A stretch of DNA of 64,000 bases from Collinsella sp. WCA1-178-WT-3 (M1) (GCF_009696325.1 NZ_VUME01000009.1:1-64000); one strand, 5' to 3'. Shown: positions 33,153 through 41,989, numbered from the stretch's first letter. Program-made: numbers and translations. The notes: generated by a model from the sequence alone, not told the origin.

Positions 33153-33965
33153 ATGACAGCTATCGATCGAACGGGGGCAATCGCGGCCTTCAGGACCTAC
33201 ACCGATGCCTACGATGCCGCCAATCCGCGTATCGCGCTCAAAATCGAGCATACGTACCACGTTGCCGAGGCATGCGATGCCGTGGCACGCAAGCAGGGCT
33301 GGTCACCGCAGGACATTGACCTGGCGTGGCTTTGTGGGCTGTTGCACGATATGGGCCGCTTTGAGCAGCTGCGACGCTGGGACACGTTTAAGGATGCCGA
33401 GAGCATGAGCCATGCGAAGTTGGGCCTCGAGGTCCTCTTTGGCAAAAACCCTGCAGACGCGCCCGCGGCAACAAGTATCCGCGACTTTATCGACAGCCCG
33501 GCAGAAGACGAGCTCATCCGCGCGAGCATCGCCTATCACAGTGACTTTCGCCTGCCGGCACAACTCGACGAGCGTACACGGTGCTTCTGCGATATCGTGC
33601 GCGATGGCGACAAAATCGACATTATGCGCACCATCGCCGACAGCACCGTCGACACCATCCTCAAGGTGGATGAGGACGCATTTCTCGCCAGCCACTTCTC
33701 GGCGCCGACGTTGGCCGCCTTTGACGAGCACCGCTGCGTCGCACGTGATGAACGCGACGAGCCCGCGGACTACCTGGTAGGACTCATCTGCTTTATGTTT
33801 GAGCTCGTCTATCCGGCGAGCCGCGCGCTGGCGCGCGAGCAGGGCGATATCTACCGCCTGCTCGACGCGCCCTTTGGTATTACGCAGCCCTTTACCGACC
33901 CCGCCACACAGGCAACCTGGAGCCGTCTTAGGGAAGAGATGCGCGACTGGCTGGCGCGCGCCTAG
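33153..33965 (+). CDS. HD-domain phosphohydrolase
   Basis: A 270-residue cytosolic protein. HD-superfamily metal ligands are visible: His33 (KIEHTYHV), the His65-Asp66 pair in CGLLHDMGRFEQ, and a later Asp in DGDKIDIM. HD proteins hydrolyse phosphate esters of nucleotides or metabolites; nothing here fixes the substrate. ATG at 33153 follows TAGGAAG. Its last codons overlap the end of the convergent etfA gene by four bases. Confidence 0.85.
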   Translation: MTAIDRTGAIAAFRTYTDAYDAANPRIALKIEHTYHVAEACDAVARKQGWSPQDIDLAWLCGLLHDMGRFEQLRRWDTFKDAESMSHAKLGLEVLFGKNPADAPAATSIRDFIDSPAEDELIRASIAYHSDFRLPAQLDERTRCFCDIVRDGDKIDIMRTIADSTVDTILKVDEDAFLASHFSAPTLAAFDEHRCVARDERDEPADYLVGLICFMFELVYPASRALAREQGDIYRLLDAPFGITQPFTDPATQATWSRLREEMRDWLARA

Positions 33966-35167
33966 CGCTCAAGCTGGGCTAGCAGCTCCTCGACGACCTC
34001 GACGGCATCACCGACAACCTTGTACTGGGCAGCACCAAAGATGGGGGCATCCGGGTCCTCGTTGATGGCGATGATGCATTCCGCCCCACCGATGCCGGCA
34101 AGATGCTGGATGGCGCCCGAAACACCGATACTCACAAGCATCTTGGGCGAAACCGATACGCCCGTCTGGCCAATCTGATGGCGATACTCCAACCAGCCGG
34201 CCTCCACGACAGGTCGCGTGCAGCCAAGCTCGGCTCCCAGAGCCTCGGCGAGCCTTCGCATCAGCGGCAGGTTTTTCTTGGAACCAATGCCGCGACCTAC
34301 CACGACCAGGCGCTCGGCATCGGCGATTGAAGCCTGCTGTCCCCACTCCTCGGCGGGAATCGAGATCTCGACACGAGCCTTAGCATCATCCGCAAGTGCT
34401 ATCTGGGTGATCGTGCCGGAGCGGCCGTAGTCAAAGTCGGGCGCCTTAAAGATGCCGGGGCGCACCGTTGCCATCTGGGGACGATGATTGGGGCAGACGA
34501 TGGTGGCCATCAGGTTGCCGCCAAACGCCGGACGCGTCTGTTGCAGCAGCCCCGTCTCCGTATCCATCGAAAGCACGGTGCAGTCAGCCGTAAGGCCCGT
34601 CTGCAAACGCACGGCAACGCCGGGTGCCAGTTCGCGGCCAAAGGCGGTCGCTCCGTACAGAATGGCCTCGGGCTTGCGCTCTGCCACCAAATCGCAGATG
34701 AGGCGAGCGTAGACCTCCACATCGTTCTGGCGCAGACGCTCGTCGCGACAGATCAGGACCTCGTCTGCACCGGCGCAAACCAGATGCTCCAGGTCACCGA
34801 GAGAACCCTCGGGGCCCATGCCGACCAGCGCCACCAGGCGACAGCCGCGTGTATCCGAAAGCTCGCGGCCCTTGCCCATGAGCTCGAAGGCAACGGGAGC
34901 CACCGTATCGTGCTCGTCGGTCTGCGCGAATACCCAAATGTCTCGATATGCATCGAGGTCAACCGCGCCGGCGGCCTCGTCGCGCTCGATCGAAATGGCA
35001 TTGACGGGGCAAGCGTCGACGCACCCGCCGCATAAGATGCAGCCGTCGGTTACGCGGGCGCAACGGTTGGGCCGCTCGCCTTCCACTACGATGCCGCCCG
35101 AGGCACAGGCGCGAACGCAGCGACCACAGCCGATACAGGCTTCGCTATCGATAATCAGTCCGCTCAT
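33962..35167 (-). CDS. etfA: Electron transfer flavoprotein alpha subunit with N-terminal 2[4Fe-4S] domain
   Basis: A 401-residue EtfA. Residues 1-60 form a bacterial ferredoxin domain with two clusters: Cys11-14-17-21 and Cys43-46-49-53 (CIGCGRCVRAC, CILCGGCVDAC). EtfA follows, with a C-terminal FAD domain (VVVGRGIGS, TRPVVEAGW, QIGQTGVSVSPK, ISGAIQH-like SGAIQHLAGI). Ferredoxin-fused EtfA is found in electron-bifurcating or -confurcating complexes, for example LctC of Acetobacterium lactate dehydrogenase. It abuts etfB (stop to start with no gap) in a lactate-dehydrogenase-type operon. Confidence 0.95.
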   Translation of the reverse strand: MSGLIIDSEACIGCGRCVRACASGGIVVEGERPNRCARVTDGCILCGGCVDACPVNAISIERDEAAGAVDLDAYRDIWVFAQTDEHDTVAPVAFELMGKGRELSDTRGCRLVALVGMGPEGSLGDLEHLVCAGADEVLICRDERLRQNDVEVYARLICDLVAERKPEAILYGATAFGRELAPGVAVRLQTGLTADCTVLSMDTETGLLQQTRPAFGGNLMATIVCPNHRPQMATVRPGIFKAPDFDYGRSGTITQIALADDAKARVEISIPAEEWGQQASIADAERLVVVGRGIGSKKNLPLMRRLAEALGAELGCTRPVVEAGWLEYRHQIGQTGVSVSPKMLVSIGVSGAIQHLAGIGGAECIIAINEDPDAPIFGAAQYKVVGDAVEVVEELLAQLER

Positions 35168-35983
35168 CTATGCCATCCCCTCGATAATCTTGGCAAGTTT
35201 CGCCGCCTGCTCGGACGCCGTTCCGTCAACGGCCTCGCACGTTTGGTCGCGGTCGGGCACAAACGATCGCACGACCTGTGTCGGCGAGCCGGCAAGACCG
35301 CAGCGCGCGGGGTCGGCGTTCACGTCGGCAGCGTTGACCACGCGCACGTCCGCCTCCTCGGCCGCACGAATACCGGCGATACTCGGCATACGCAGTTGGC
35401 CAATCTCCTTGGCAGTCGTCATCGCGCACGGCATCTCAAGATAGACCGTCTCCTCGCCGGCATCGCAGCCGTGAACAAGCGCCAGTGAACCACAGGTCGT
35501 AAAGCCCGCACTCTGCACGCAACTCACGTCGGTCACGCAGGGAATCTCGAAGGCACCGGCAAGCTCGGGACCAATCTGGGCCGTATCGCCGTCCACCGCC
35601 ATCTTGCCGCAGATGAGCAGGTCGAAGTCCTCGTCGAGCGCCTCGATGCCGCACTTCAGGGCATAGGTGGTTGCCAGGGTATCGGCACCTGCAAAGGCGC
35701 GATCGGTTAGCAGCAGTGCGTCATCGGCGCCTCGGGCGATGCAGTCGCGCAATAGCGATTCAGTCGCGGGGATGCCCATCGACACCACCGTTACGCGCAC
35801 GTCCATGCCAAAGCCGATAAAGTCGTCCTTCAGCGCCAGCGCGCATTCCAAAGCGCTCGCGTCAAAGGGATTAATGACCGCCTGCTTGCCATCGCGCACG
35901 ATGGTATTGGTCTTGGGGTCCATCTTGACCTCGGTGCTGCCCGGCACCGCCTTGACGCACACCACCATATGGAAATCGCTCAT
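35168..35983 (-). CDS. etfB: Electron transfer flavoprotein beta subunit
   Basis: A 271-residue EtfB (VVCVKAVPGSTEVKMD, NPFDASALECALALKD, CGKMAVDGDTAQIGPELA). It binds the second nucleotide/FAD of the Etf dimer; in bifurcating Etfs this FAD splits electrons between ferredoxin and a high-potential acceptor. An in-frame GTG two codons before the ATG forms a GTGA overlap with the preceding dehydrogenase stop; I list the ATG at 35983, with AAAGGGGG upstream, but the GTG is equally plausible. Confidence 0.94.
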   Translation of the reverse strand: MSDFHMVVCVKAVPGSTEVKMDPKTNTIVRDGKQAVINPFDASALECALALKDDFIGFGMDVRVTVVSMGIPATESLLRDCIARGADDALLLTDRAFAGADTLATTYALKCGIEALDEDFDLLICGKMAVDGDTAQIGPELAGAFEIPCVTDVSCVQSAGFTTCGSLALVHGCDAGEETVYLEMPCAMTTAKEIGQLRMPSIAGIRAAEEADVRVVNAADVNADPARCGLAGSPTQVVRSFVPDRDQTCEAVDGTASEQAAKLAKIIEGMA

Positions 35984-35985
35984 CT

Positions 35986-37587
35986 TCACGCGCCCCCTTT
36001 CTGGACGAGCTCATCCAAGAGCTTCTCCGAAAACAGGTTACCGCGGCCCAACTGCCCGGCAGGATCGAGCTGGAGCTTGAGCCGCGCCGACTCGACCATG
36101 GCCTCGTGACCGTACATCGTCTCCAAGAAGCCCGCCTTGATCTTGCCGACGCCGTGTTCGGCGGAGACGGCGCCGCCCATGGCCGTGACCTCGGAAGCCC
36201 ACTGGGCAAAGAGCTCTCCGCCGCGGCGGTAATCTTGCGCATCGCGCGGCAGAATGTTCACATGCAGATGGTTGTTACCGATGTGCCCCCAGGCGGCAGA
36301 TTCAAGCCCACTTTCGGCCAACGTGCGGCGATAAAGGGCGATGACATCGGCCAAGCGTGCGTTGGGCACCGACATATCCGACCCCAGCTTGGTAATGGTG
36401 GGGTCCGTGCGGCGACGCTCGTCGATGAGCATGTTGACGCTCTCGGGCACCGCATGGCGGAAGAATCGCTGACACTCGCGATCGACCTCGGTGCGCGCGA
36501 CCCATGTCGCATCGTCGCTGCCGCCCGCAAGCTCCAGTACCCACCCCAAGTGATACAGCTCCTCAGTCGCCTGGGCTTCGTCGTCGCAGTCGAGCTCCAC
36601 GTAGACACAGACCTTGGCGTCTTTGTCGAGCGCCGGCAGCGAGGCGAACGCGGTCGACTGCTCACGCTGACGACGCAGGATATCCAGGGCGCCCGCATCG
36701 AAATATTCGATGGCAGCCGCGTGGGACAGGACGGGACGTACAGAATCGGTGAAGGACACGGCCTTGTCTTCGCTGTCAAAGAAGCAGCTCACGCCCCAAA
36801 CGACCGCAGGCGCCGCCTGCAGGGCAATCTCGAGCTCGGTGATGACGCCGAGTGTGCCACACGCACCGATAAACAGATCGATGGCATCCATATCGTCAGC
36901 AACGAAATAGCCCGAAGCATTTTTGGTCTTGGGCATGGTGTAGTCGGGAAGGTCGAGCTCGAGCGTGCGGCCCTGCACCGTGACGAGCGAAAGGCGACGA
37001 CCCTGTGCAAAAACCTCGCCACGGTGAAGCTCGAGCAGGTCGCCATCGGTCAGCACGACATGAAGGCCCGTGACGTGAGGGCGCATGGGGCCGTAAGCGT
37101 AGCTACGGGCGCCGGAAGCGTTGCATGCCGCCATACCGCCCAGGCAGGCAGATGCCTCGGTGGGATCGGTAGGAAAGAATTGCTCGGGAGCTTCCTGGAA
37201 CTCCTCGTAGGCCTCAAGCGATGCCTGGTCCCAGCCGGCAGTCGGCAGCACTTTCTTGCCCAGTTGCTTGCGCAGCTCAGACAGCACGACGCCGGGCGCC
37301 ACGCGCAAAAGAAAGCGGCCCTGCTCATCGCGGCGAATGCCTAGGTAGCGATTCATGCGGGAAGTATTGAGAATGTGACCGCCATGAGGCACGGCGCCGG
37401 CGGCAAGACCGGTCCGGGCGCCCTGAACCGTCACCGGGACACGCTCGGCATGGAGCTTTTCCATAATGGCGCGGACCTCGTCCTCCGTTGTCGGAAACGA
37501 GATGCTCGAGGCCTCGCCCGATGTGCGAGACTCATCGCGACCATACTCTTCGAACTCGTCGGTGAAGGGTTTGATGGTTGCAGACAC
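35986..37587 (-). CDS. FAD-linked D-lactate/2-hydroxyacid dehydrogenase (GlcD/LctD-like)
   Basis: A 533-residue flavoprotein of the PCMH-type FAD-binding oxidase family: FAD domain with TVQGARTGLAAGAVP, GGMAACNASGARSYAYG, ACGTLGVITELE, and C-terminal cap ending in AWGHIGNNHLHVNILP and SAEHGVGKIK. Such enzymes oxidise D-lactate or glycolate to the 2-oxoacid. Directly upstream of etfB and etfA (four-base overlap), the gene order matches lactate dehydrogenase-Etf complexes that couple lactate oxidation by NAD+ to ferredoxin oxidation. Lactate is the likeliest substrate; glycolate is not excluded. Confidence 0.9.
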   Translation of the reverse strand: MSATIKPFTDEFEEYGRDESRTSGEASSISFPTTEDEVRAIMEKLHAERVPVTVQGARTGLAAGAVPHGGHILNTSRMNRYLGIRRDEQGRFLLRVAPGVVLSELRKQLGKKVLPTAGWDQASLEAYEEFQEAPEQFFPTDPTEASACLGGMAACNASGARSYAYGPMRPHVTGLHVVLTDGDLLELHRGEVFAQGRRLSLVTVQGRTLELDLPDYTMPKTKNASGYFVADDMDAIDLFIGACGTLGVITELEIALQAAPAVVWGVSCFFDSEDKAVSFTDSVRPVLSHAAAIEYFDAGALDILRRQREQSTAFASLPALDKDAKVCVYVELDCDDEAQATEELYHLGWVLELAGGSDDATWVARTEVDRECQRFFRHAVPESVNMLIDERRRTDPTITKLGSDMSVPNARLADVIALYRRTLAESGLESAAWGHIGNNHLHVNILPRDAQDYRRGGELFAQWASEVTAMGGAVSAEHGVGKIKAGFLETMYGHEAMVESARLKLQLDPAGQLGRGNLFSEKLLDELVQKGGA

Positions 37588-37686
37588 GCGAACTCCCCCT
37601 TTAGCTAACTACAGTGTTTGCAGGGAAATGTTACCGCATCGTTTCACCGACATGTTCGAGACCGTCTCCATAATTGACGTTTTTAA

Positions 37687-37708
37687 CGTTCGCGCAATTC
37701 GGCGAACG
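37687..37708. promoter_or_regulatory. Inverted repeat, candidate operator upstream of the lactate dehydrogenase operon
   Basis: CGTTCGC-GCAATTCG-GCGAACG has perfect seven-base arms. It lies 100 bases upstream of the dehydrogenase start, in the 344-base divergent gap 37588-37931, which otherwise has no gene and is AT-rich at 37770-37860. A regulator-binding role is inferred from the symmetry and position; no regulator gene is adjacent. Confidence 0.35.
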
Positions 37709-37931
37709 GTGGAATTTTCGAGACAAGCGACGCTTTTGCCACACGTTGCCGCGCAGCCACAACATGTGCATTTATCAGTCAAAAATAGTTGAGATTTTTT
37801 TCACATGCTTTTACCTGCGGAGATATCGGCTCGTCAAGCAACTGGTTAGTTATTGGGCAAGTTGCGGCTGATACGGTCGGCATCGACAGCCAAACCAATA
37901 GGAGTTTTGGCCCCAGAGCAGGGAGGTTTCC

Positions 37932-38228
37932 ATGGCATATTACTGGCCCCAATACGGTTTCGCCATCGAAGTCGATGACGACCCCTATCTCTTGCCTTTC
38001 GACGAAGATGCATTTCCAGGTACGGAGGTCTACCACGTCACCACCGATGTGATCTGCGACCCCGAGTCGTTCTCGGCGCTCGCCCACCACATCGCGCGTA
38101 TCCACAACATCGAGCTCCCTCACGACTTCGACGAGCTCATCTACTCGCGCCGCCTGATGCTTCACATGCTCTTTGGAGCGGACCCGTCCACGTTCGCACG
38201 TGTCTACACCACCAAGGACGCCGCATGA
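37932..38228 (+). CDS. Small hypothetical protein, first gene of an exported-protein cluster
   Basis: A 98-residue, strongly acidic protein (MAYYWPQYGFAIEVDDDPY at the N-terminus) with no signal peptide or membrane span. I do not recognise the family. GGGAGG precedes the ATG by 5 bases, and the stop overlaps the next start (ATGA), so it is very probably translated. It leads a run of four further genes for exported proteins. Confidence 0.75.
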   Translation: MAYYWPQYGFAIEVDDDPYLLPFDEDAFPGTEVYHVTTDVICDPESFSALAHHIARIHNIELPHDFDELIYSRRLMLHMLFGADPSTFARVYTTKDAA

Positions 38229-38734
38229 GTGCGAAGAAGCCACCCCGCCTTGCAGGACTGGGGCGTCGCAAGAAACTCGTCGTTGCCTGCCTGGCTGTCG
38301 TCTGCGCCCTCATCGCCGTAGGGCTATACGCCTGGCAGTCGCAGCCCGTGCCCGAAGCGGGCGCCTCAGTCACGACGGCAGAAGGTAAATCGCGCCAAGA
38401 AATCCAGGATGAGCTCGACGCCATCGTCCGCAACAACATGATGACGATCTCGGTCGCGCCGGTCGCACAGTTGCAGGAAGGCGGCAAGTTGCGCGTCAAC
38501 GTGCAAAACGTCCAAGACAACAAGTTTCCCCAGCGCTTCCGCGTGATTCAAAACGACGAGACCATCTATGAGTCCGGTGTGGTCGAAGCCGGCAAGACGG
38601 TTGAGACCTGCCCCGCCGGCGATATCCAAGAAGGCGAGGCATATATCGAGATTCAGGCACTCGATGCCAAGACCTACGACACCCACGGCAATCCGACGCG
38701 CGTCAAAGTGCGGGTGGCACAGGCAGAAGGCTAG
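38225..38734 (+). CDS. Membrane-anchored exported protein, unknown function
   Basis: A 169-residue protein with a basic N-terminus (KKPPRLAGLGRRKK), one transmembrane helix (about 19-38) and an extracytoplasmic domain. The part ESGVVEAGKTVETCPA...IEIQALD...RVKVRV has the look of the small beta domains found beside surface structural proteins in Gram-positive bacteria, a resemblance by eye only. It overlaps the preceding gene by four bases and is followed by two small hairpins before the next gene. Confidence 0.75.
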   Translation: MSAKKPPRLAGLGRRKKLVVACLAVVCALIAVGLYAWQSQPVPEAGASVTTAEGKSRQEIQDELDAIVRNNMMTISVAPVAQLQEGGKLRVNVQNVQDNKFPQRFRVIQNDETIYESGVVEAGKTVETCPAGDIQEGEAYIEIQALDAKTYDTHGNPTRVKVRVAQAEG

Positions 38735-38751
38735 TGGCCGACGCGCTCGCA

Positions 38752-38770
38752 GGGGCAGCACCCTGTCCCC
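38752..38770. repeat. Small GGGGACAGG-type palindrome after the anchored-protein gene
   Basis: GGGGCAG-CACC-CTGTCCCC forms a compact hairpin; the minus strand reads GGGGACAGGGTGCTG. It lies 18 bases after a stop codon and shares its core with other 3'-end hairpins in the window. Confidence 0.5.
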
Positions 38771-38783
38771 ATTCGTCCAACCA

Positions 38784-38802
38784 TCACGGAAACAGTCCGT
38801 GA
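38784..38802 (+). promoter_or_regulatory. Hairpin just upstream of the secreted beta-protein gene
   Basis: TCACGGA-AACAG-TCCGTGA is a perfect seven-pair hairpin ending 8 bases before the ribosome-binding site of the next gene. It could protect the downstream mRNA or tune translation. Confidence 0.45.
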
Positions 38803-38821
38803 CGAGCAGAAAGGATCGATT

Positions 38822-39424
38822 ATGAACACACCCATGAATCTGAGCGGAGCCAGGGCACTCGCCGTGGGCGCAGGGCTTACGCTCGCACTTGCGATGGGCG
38901 CCGCGCCAACGGCGGCCATGGCAGAGGTGCGCGTTGGAACCACCGATGTGACGGTGAAGGCCGACATTAGCAATGTTTCGTTTAAGGCGCCAACGGTCAT
39001 CCCCTTTGCCGCCAAAGCCGACGGAACGCTTGTAGGACCCTCCGACGAGACAATTACCATCGACAACCTCTCGGCATATGGCATCCACGTCACCAACATG
39101 AAGGTCACGGCCAAGAACGACTGGACAATCGTTGCAGACGCAAAGACGGGCTCGGCCCAGAACTCCATCGATTTTAAGGTTGGCCCCGATACGGCAGAAA
39201 AGGATGCCAGCTCGGCGACTCAGACTACGGGCCTCGATCTTTCCACAGACGCAAGCTTCGACATGAAGTACAAGGACATTGGCGACGGAACGGACAAAAT
39301 TAGGCTCAATGTGAGTGGCCACGTCGCCCGCGTCACGCGTGACATCTACCACGCCACCGGTACGGGAGATCAAGTGGCAAGCATCACCTGGACGGTCGAG
39401 CCCGGTGCGCACGCCACGTCCTAA
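38822..39424 (+). CDS. Secreted beta-rich protein, unknown function
   Basis: A 200-residue protein with a clear Sec signal (hydrophobic ~14-30, likely cleavage after AMA around residue 34). The mature part is rich in T, V, D and K and predicted beta. The segment VIPFAAKADGTLVGPSDETITIDN followed by MKVTAKNDWTIV resembles by eye surface proteins of the TasA/WxL-accessory style in Gram-positives. No lipobox or LPxTG. AGAAAGG precedes the ATG. Its last codons overlap the next gene's proposed GTG start by 20 bases, indicating coupling. Confidence 0.78.
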   Translation: MNTPMNLSGARALAVGAGLTLALAMGAAPTAAMAEVRVGTTDVTVKADISNVSFKAPTVIPFAAKADGTLVGPSDETITIDNLSAYGIHVTNMKVTAKNDWTIVADAKTGSAQNSIDFKVGPDTAEKDASSATQTTGLDLSTDASFDMKYKDIGDGTDKIRLNVSGHVARVTRDIYHATGTGDQVASITWTVEPGAHATS

Positions 39425-39665
39425 GGCGATTGCACTGGCCGCCATCGTCGGCATCTTGGCGTCCGCACCCGCAATGGCCTTTGCTCAACAAGAGCAAGCG
39501 CAAGCGGCCACAGAAGTGACCGTCGATCTTTCGGGCCTTAATCGCGGCAGCCGTCACGAGCCGCTCGTCCAGACGAGCGACACCCGACAACTCATTGCGG
39601 TAGGCGTCGCCACGGTGGGAGCAGGACTGACGTGCCTTGGCCTGCACATCAAACGCAACCAATAG
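39405..39665 (+). CDS. Small exported protein with sortase-signal-like C-terminus
   Basis: The frame is open from 39315, but a GTG at 39405 gives a clean exported protein of 86 residues: basic start MRTPRPK, hydrophobic signal to about residue 27 (cleavage near AFA), a short mature part (TEVTVDLSGLNRGSRHEP) and then LVQTSD, a ~18-residue hydrophobic helix and a basic KRN tail. That end has the layout of a cell-wall sorting signal, with LVQTS in place of LPxTG. No sortase gene is in the window. The start is my inference, based on signal-peptide shape and overlap. Confidence 0.6.
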   Translation: MRTPRPKAIALAAIVGILASAPAMAFAQQEQAQAATEVTVDLSGLNRGSRHEPLVQTSDTRQLIAVGVATVGAGLTCLGLHIKRNQ

Positions 39666-39704
39666 CCAAGCACGACCGGAGTACGCGGAATAGATAGGAG
39701 AACC

Positions 39705-41096
39705 ATGGCACCCAAAAACCTTTTGCCCGTTGCCGCGCTCTGCAGCGCACTGGCGAGCGGTACGCCTCTCGCCGCTTGGGCGACGCCCGCCACGGCAAGC
39801 TCCTTACCGCAAGCTCTGAACCCCGCGTCGAATTCGTCGGGTATCGTCGTCTGCCAACGTTTTTCGCTCGCACATGCCACGGTCCGAACCTCGGGATGCC
39901 TTCACCGCAATACGGTCGACTCGATAGTCGTGGATATCAATCGACCGGACAAGGAGAACGGCCCCCAGACAGGTTGCGCCATCTGCACATGGAAATCGGC
40001 TGCAGTCGACGCCGATGGCGACCCATGCGACTTAGAGCTGCGCATCGATATTGCCTCGGTCGATGACTCGGCGAACGGGGCAAAGGTCGTCTTCGACAGC
40101 GCGGCCCATGAAGAAGAAGGGGGTGTATGCCTGGGCTGCGTTCCCTCGAATGTCGATGGCGCGCAGCCCATCATCTCCTTTACGGCGTCGCTGCGGCTGA
40201 CCAAGGCGGACACCGAAGCCATCGCAACGGGAGATGCGCCTTTGCTGTTCTACGCTGGCGACGCGGACGACCAAAAGGCTCAAAGCACCAGGCAGAAGGG
40301 CTCGCATAACCTCACGCGCGGATCAGAACGCGCCCCCATCAATATCGATGCCCAGGAGCCGGGCGTGCAGCGCATTCTCGCCGATCCGGCGCTGCTCCAA
40401 ATGACATGGCACGGAGTTGGGTCCATCGAGATTGCCGCTCCTATATCGAGCGATAATGACAAATCCCCCAAAGACGAGGTCGCAGACGCACCGGCACATG
40501 TTGACGATGCATCATCAGAAGACAACGCTGCGGTTCCTCTCGAGAAGCCAAGCGGCAGCGCCACCGAACTAGGCGATTCCCAACCGAAAGACGGCCTGGA
40601 CTTTGCCGCTCCCCCAGGTGTCGACGAAGGCAACTGTTGCATGATGGTCGCGCTCGACCACACGGAAACCGTCGATGCTGCAAGCATTGAGCCAGTCGCT
40701 GCCAATGCGCCCCGCCGCAAAAATATCCTCATCGCATTCCCCAAAACCGTCGAGCTCGTCTTTTTGCCTTCGGGCGAAGTCGTCGCGCCTACGGCACTTA
40801 CAGCAGTGGGAGCAAAGAACGCATCGAACGATATCCAAGCTATCTCGGCACTTGATGCCACAACGACCGCCAAGTTACACCTTTATTCCGTTGCAGCAGA
40901 CGGAACGCGAACCGAAGAATTCGACGGAACCAAGCTTTTGGTTCCTCGTCGCATCGGTATCCAAGAAGACGTCCCCTATCAAATGGAACTTGAAGGGTTC
41001 GATCGCGCACGAGATGCCGACATCATTGCCGCAGCCATCGAATCCCCGCAGCACCTCATGACGCTGCGCTTCGACTTTAGCCCCATCCTGTCCTAG
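39705..41096 (+). CDS. Secreted cysteine-containing protein, unknown function
   Basis: A 463-residue protein with an N-terminal signal peptide (residues ~1-30, AWA-type cleavage). About ten cysteines lie in the mature part, grouped as CQRF, SGC, CAIC, DPC, CLGC and a CC pair near residue 310, suggesting disulfides or metal sites. A Ser/Asp/Glu-rich low-complexity linker (about 250-300) separates two domains. I do not recognise the family. AGGAG precedes the ATG. Last of the exported-protein run; no clear terminator follows. Confidence 0.75.
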   Translation: MAPKNLLPVAALCSALASGTPLAAWATPATASSLPQALNPASNSSGIVVCQRFSLAHATVRTSGCLHRNTVDSIVVDINRPDKENGPQTGCAICTWKSAAVDADGDPCDLELRIDIASVDDSANGAKVVFDSAAHEEEGGVCLGCVPSNVDGAQPIISFTASLRLTKADTEAIATGDAPLLFYAGDADDQKAQSTRQKGSHNLTRGSERAPINIDAQEPGVQRILADPALLQMTWHGVGSIEIAAPISSDNDKSPKDEVADAPAHVDDASSEDNAAVPLEKPSGSATELGDSQPKDGLDFAAPPGVDEGNCCMMVALDHTETVDAASIEPVAANAPRRKNILIAFPKTVELVFLPSGEVVAPTALTAVGAKNASNDIQAISALDATTTAKLHLYSVAADGTRTEEFDGTKLLVPRRIGIQEDVPYQMELEGFDRARDADIIAAAIESPQHLMTLRFDFSPILS

Positions 41097-41184
41097 ACCG
41101 CTAACCGCCGCTTGGCTCGGATACTGAGCGCCCCCTCCCCGTTCTGCTACGATTGCCGCGTTGGCATCAATTACAGGAGGGTTC

Positions 41185-41901
41185 ATGCCGGGTTTAGGAA
41201 CGATCATCAACGTCGCGCTTTTGATCGCGGGCGGTCTGCTTGGCCTTATGGGCGGGCGCTTCATTACGCCTCGCATCCAAGACACGCTCATGAAGGCGTC
41301 GGGGTTGTGCGTTCTGTTTATCGGCCTGGGCGGCACCATGCAAAAGATGCTCGTTATCGATGGAGAGGCGTTGGCGACCACCGGCACCACCATGCTTATC
41401 GTCTCATTTGCCCTCGGTTCGCTCATCGGCGAGGCCATCAACCTGGAGGCCGCCATCGAGAACCTCGGCGAATGGCTCAAGCGCAAAACCGGCAGCGAAG
41501 GCGACAACGAGTTCACCAACGCCTTTGTCTCGGCATCGCTCACCGTGTGTATCGGTGCCATGGCCATCGTAGGATCGATTCAGGACGGTCTGCTCGGCGA
41601 CTGGTCCACGCTTGCCCTGAAGGGCGCGCTGGACTGCATCATCGTCTGCACCATGACGGCCTCGCTTGGCCGCGGCTGCATCTTCTCGGCCCTGCCCGTT
41701 GCCGTATTCCAGGGCACGATCACGCTTTTTGCCGGCGCACTCTCCCCCATCATGACCACCGCAGCCCTCGACAGCCTTTCGCTTGTGGGCTCTATGCTCA
41801 TCTTCTGTGTTGGGGTTAACCTTATTCGACCTCAGACCTTCCGCACGGCCAACATGCTCCCCTCCGTCGTCGTGGCGGTCATCTACGCCCTCTTGTTCTA
41901 A
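41185..41901 (+). CDS. DUF554 membrane protein (YqgA-like)
   Basis: A 238-residue protein with seven or so hydrophobic helices: PGLGTIINVALLIAGGLLGLMGG at the start, ALGSLIGEAINLE, VSASLTVCIGAMAIVGSIQDGL and a final LPSVVVAVIYALLF. These match the DUF554 family, a widespread putative transporter of unknown substrate. The ATG at 41185 follows AGGAGGG; an earlier in-frame ATG at 41161 lacks a site. Not obviously linked to its neighbours. Confidence 0.88.
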   Translation: MPGLGTIINVALLIAGGLLGLMGGRFITPRIQDTLMKASGLCVLFIGLGGTMQKMLVIDGEALATTGTTMLIVSFALGSLIGEAINLEAAIENLGEWLKRKTGSEGDNEFTNAFVSASLTVCIGAMAIVGSIQDGLLGDWSTLALKGALDCIIVCTMTASLGRGCIFSALPVAVFQGTITLFAGALSPIMTTAALDSLSLVGSMLIFCVGVNLIRPQTFRTANMLPSVVVAVIYALLF

Positions 41902-41922
41902 ATCTATCTACGTAGCGATATC

Positions 41923-41952
41923 TCGAACACCTGTTTGATGCTGTGCTATGAT
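41923..41952 (+). promoter_or_regulatory. Possible promoter of the TerB-ATPase-helicase operon
   Basis: A good -10 TATGAT (41947-41952) with a weak TCGAAC 18 bases upstream, 38 bases before the first start codon. Position is right; the -35 is poor. Confidence 0.3.
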
Positions 41953-41989
41953 ATGAGGTCACCGAAGCTGCGTTAGGAGAGGAGAAGCG

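Noticed and set aside
32568..33260. 230-codon minus-strand frame as a real gene
   Set aside because: It overlaps the kdgT start and the HD-hydrolase start, is Arg/Cys-rich and has no ribosome site; only frame-switching fragments in it look protein-like.
37779..38243. 154-codon minus-strand frame opposite the 98-residue gene
   Set aside because: The plus-strand frame has a strong ribosome site and overlaps the next gene by ATGA; the minus frame has neither.
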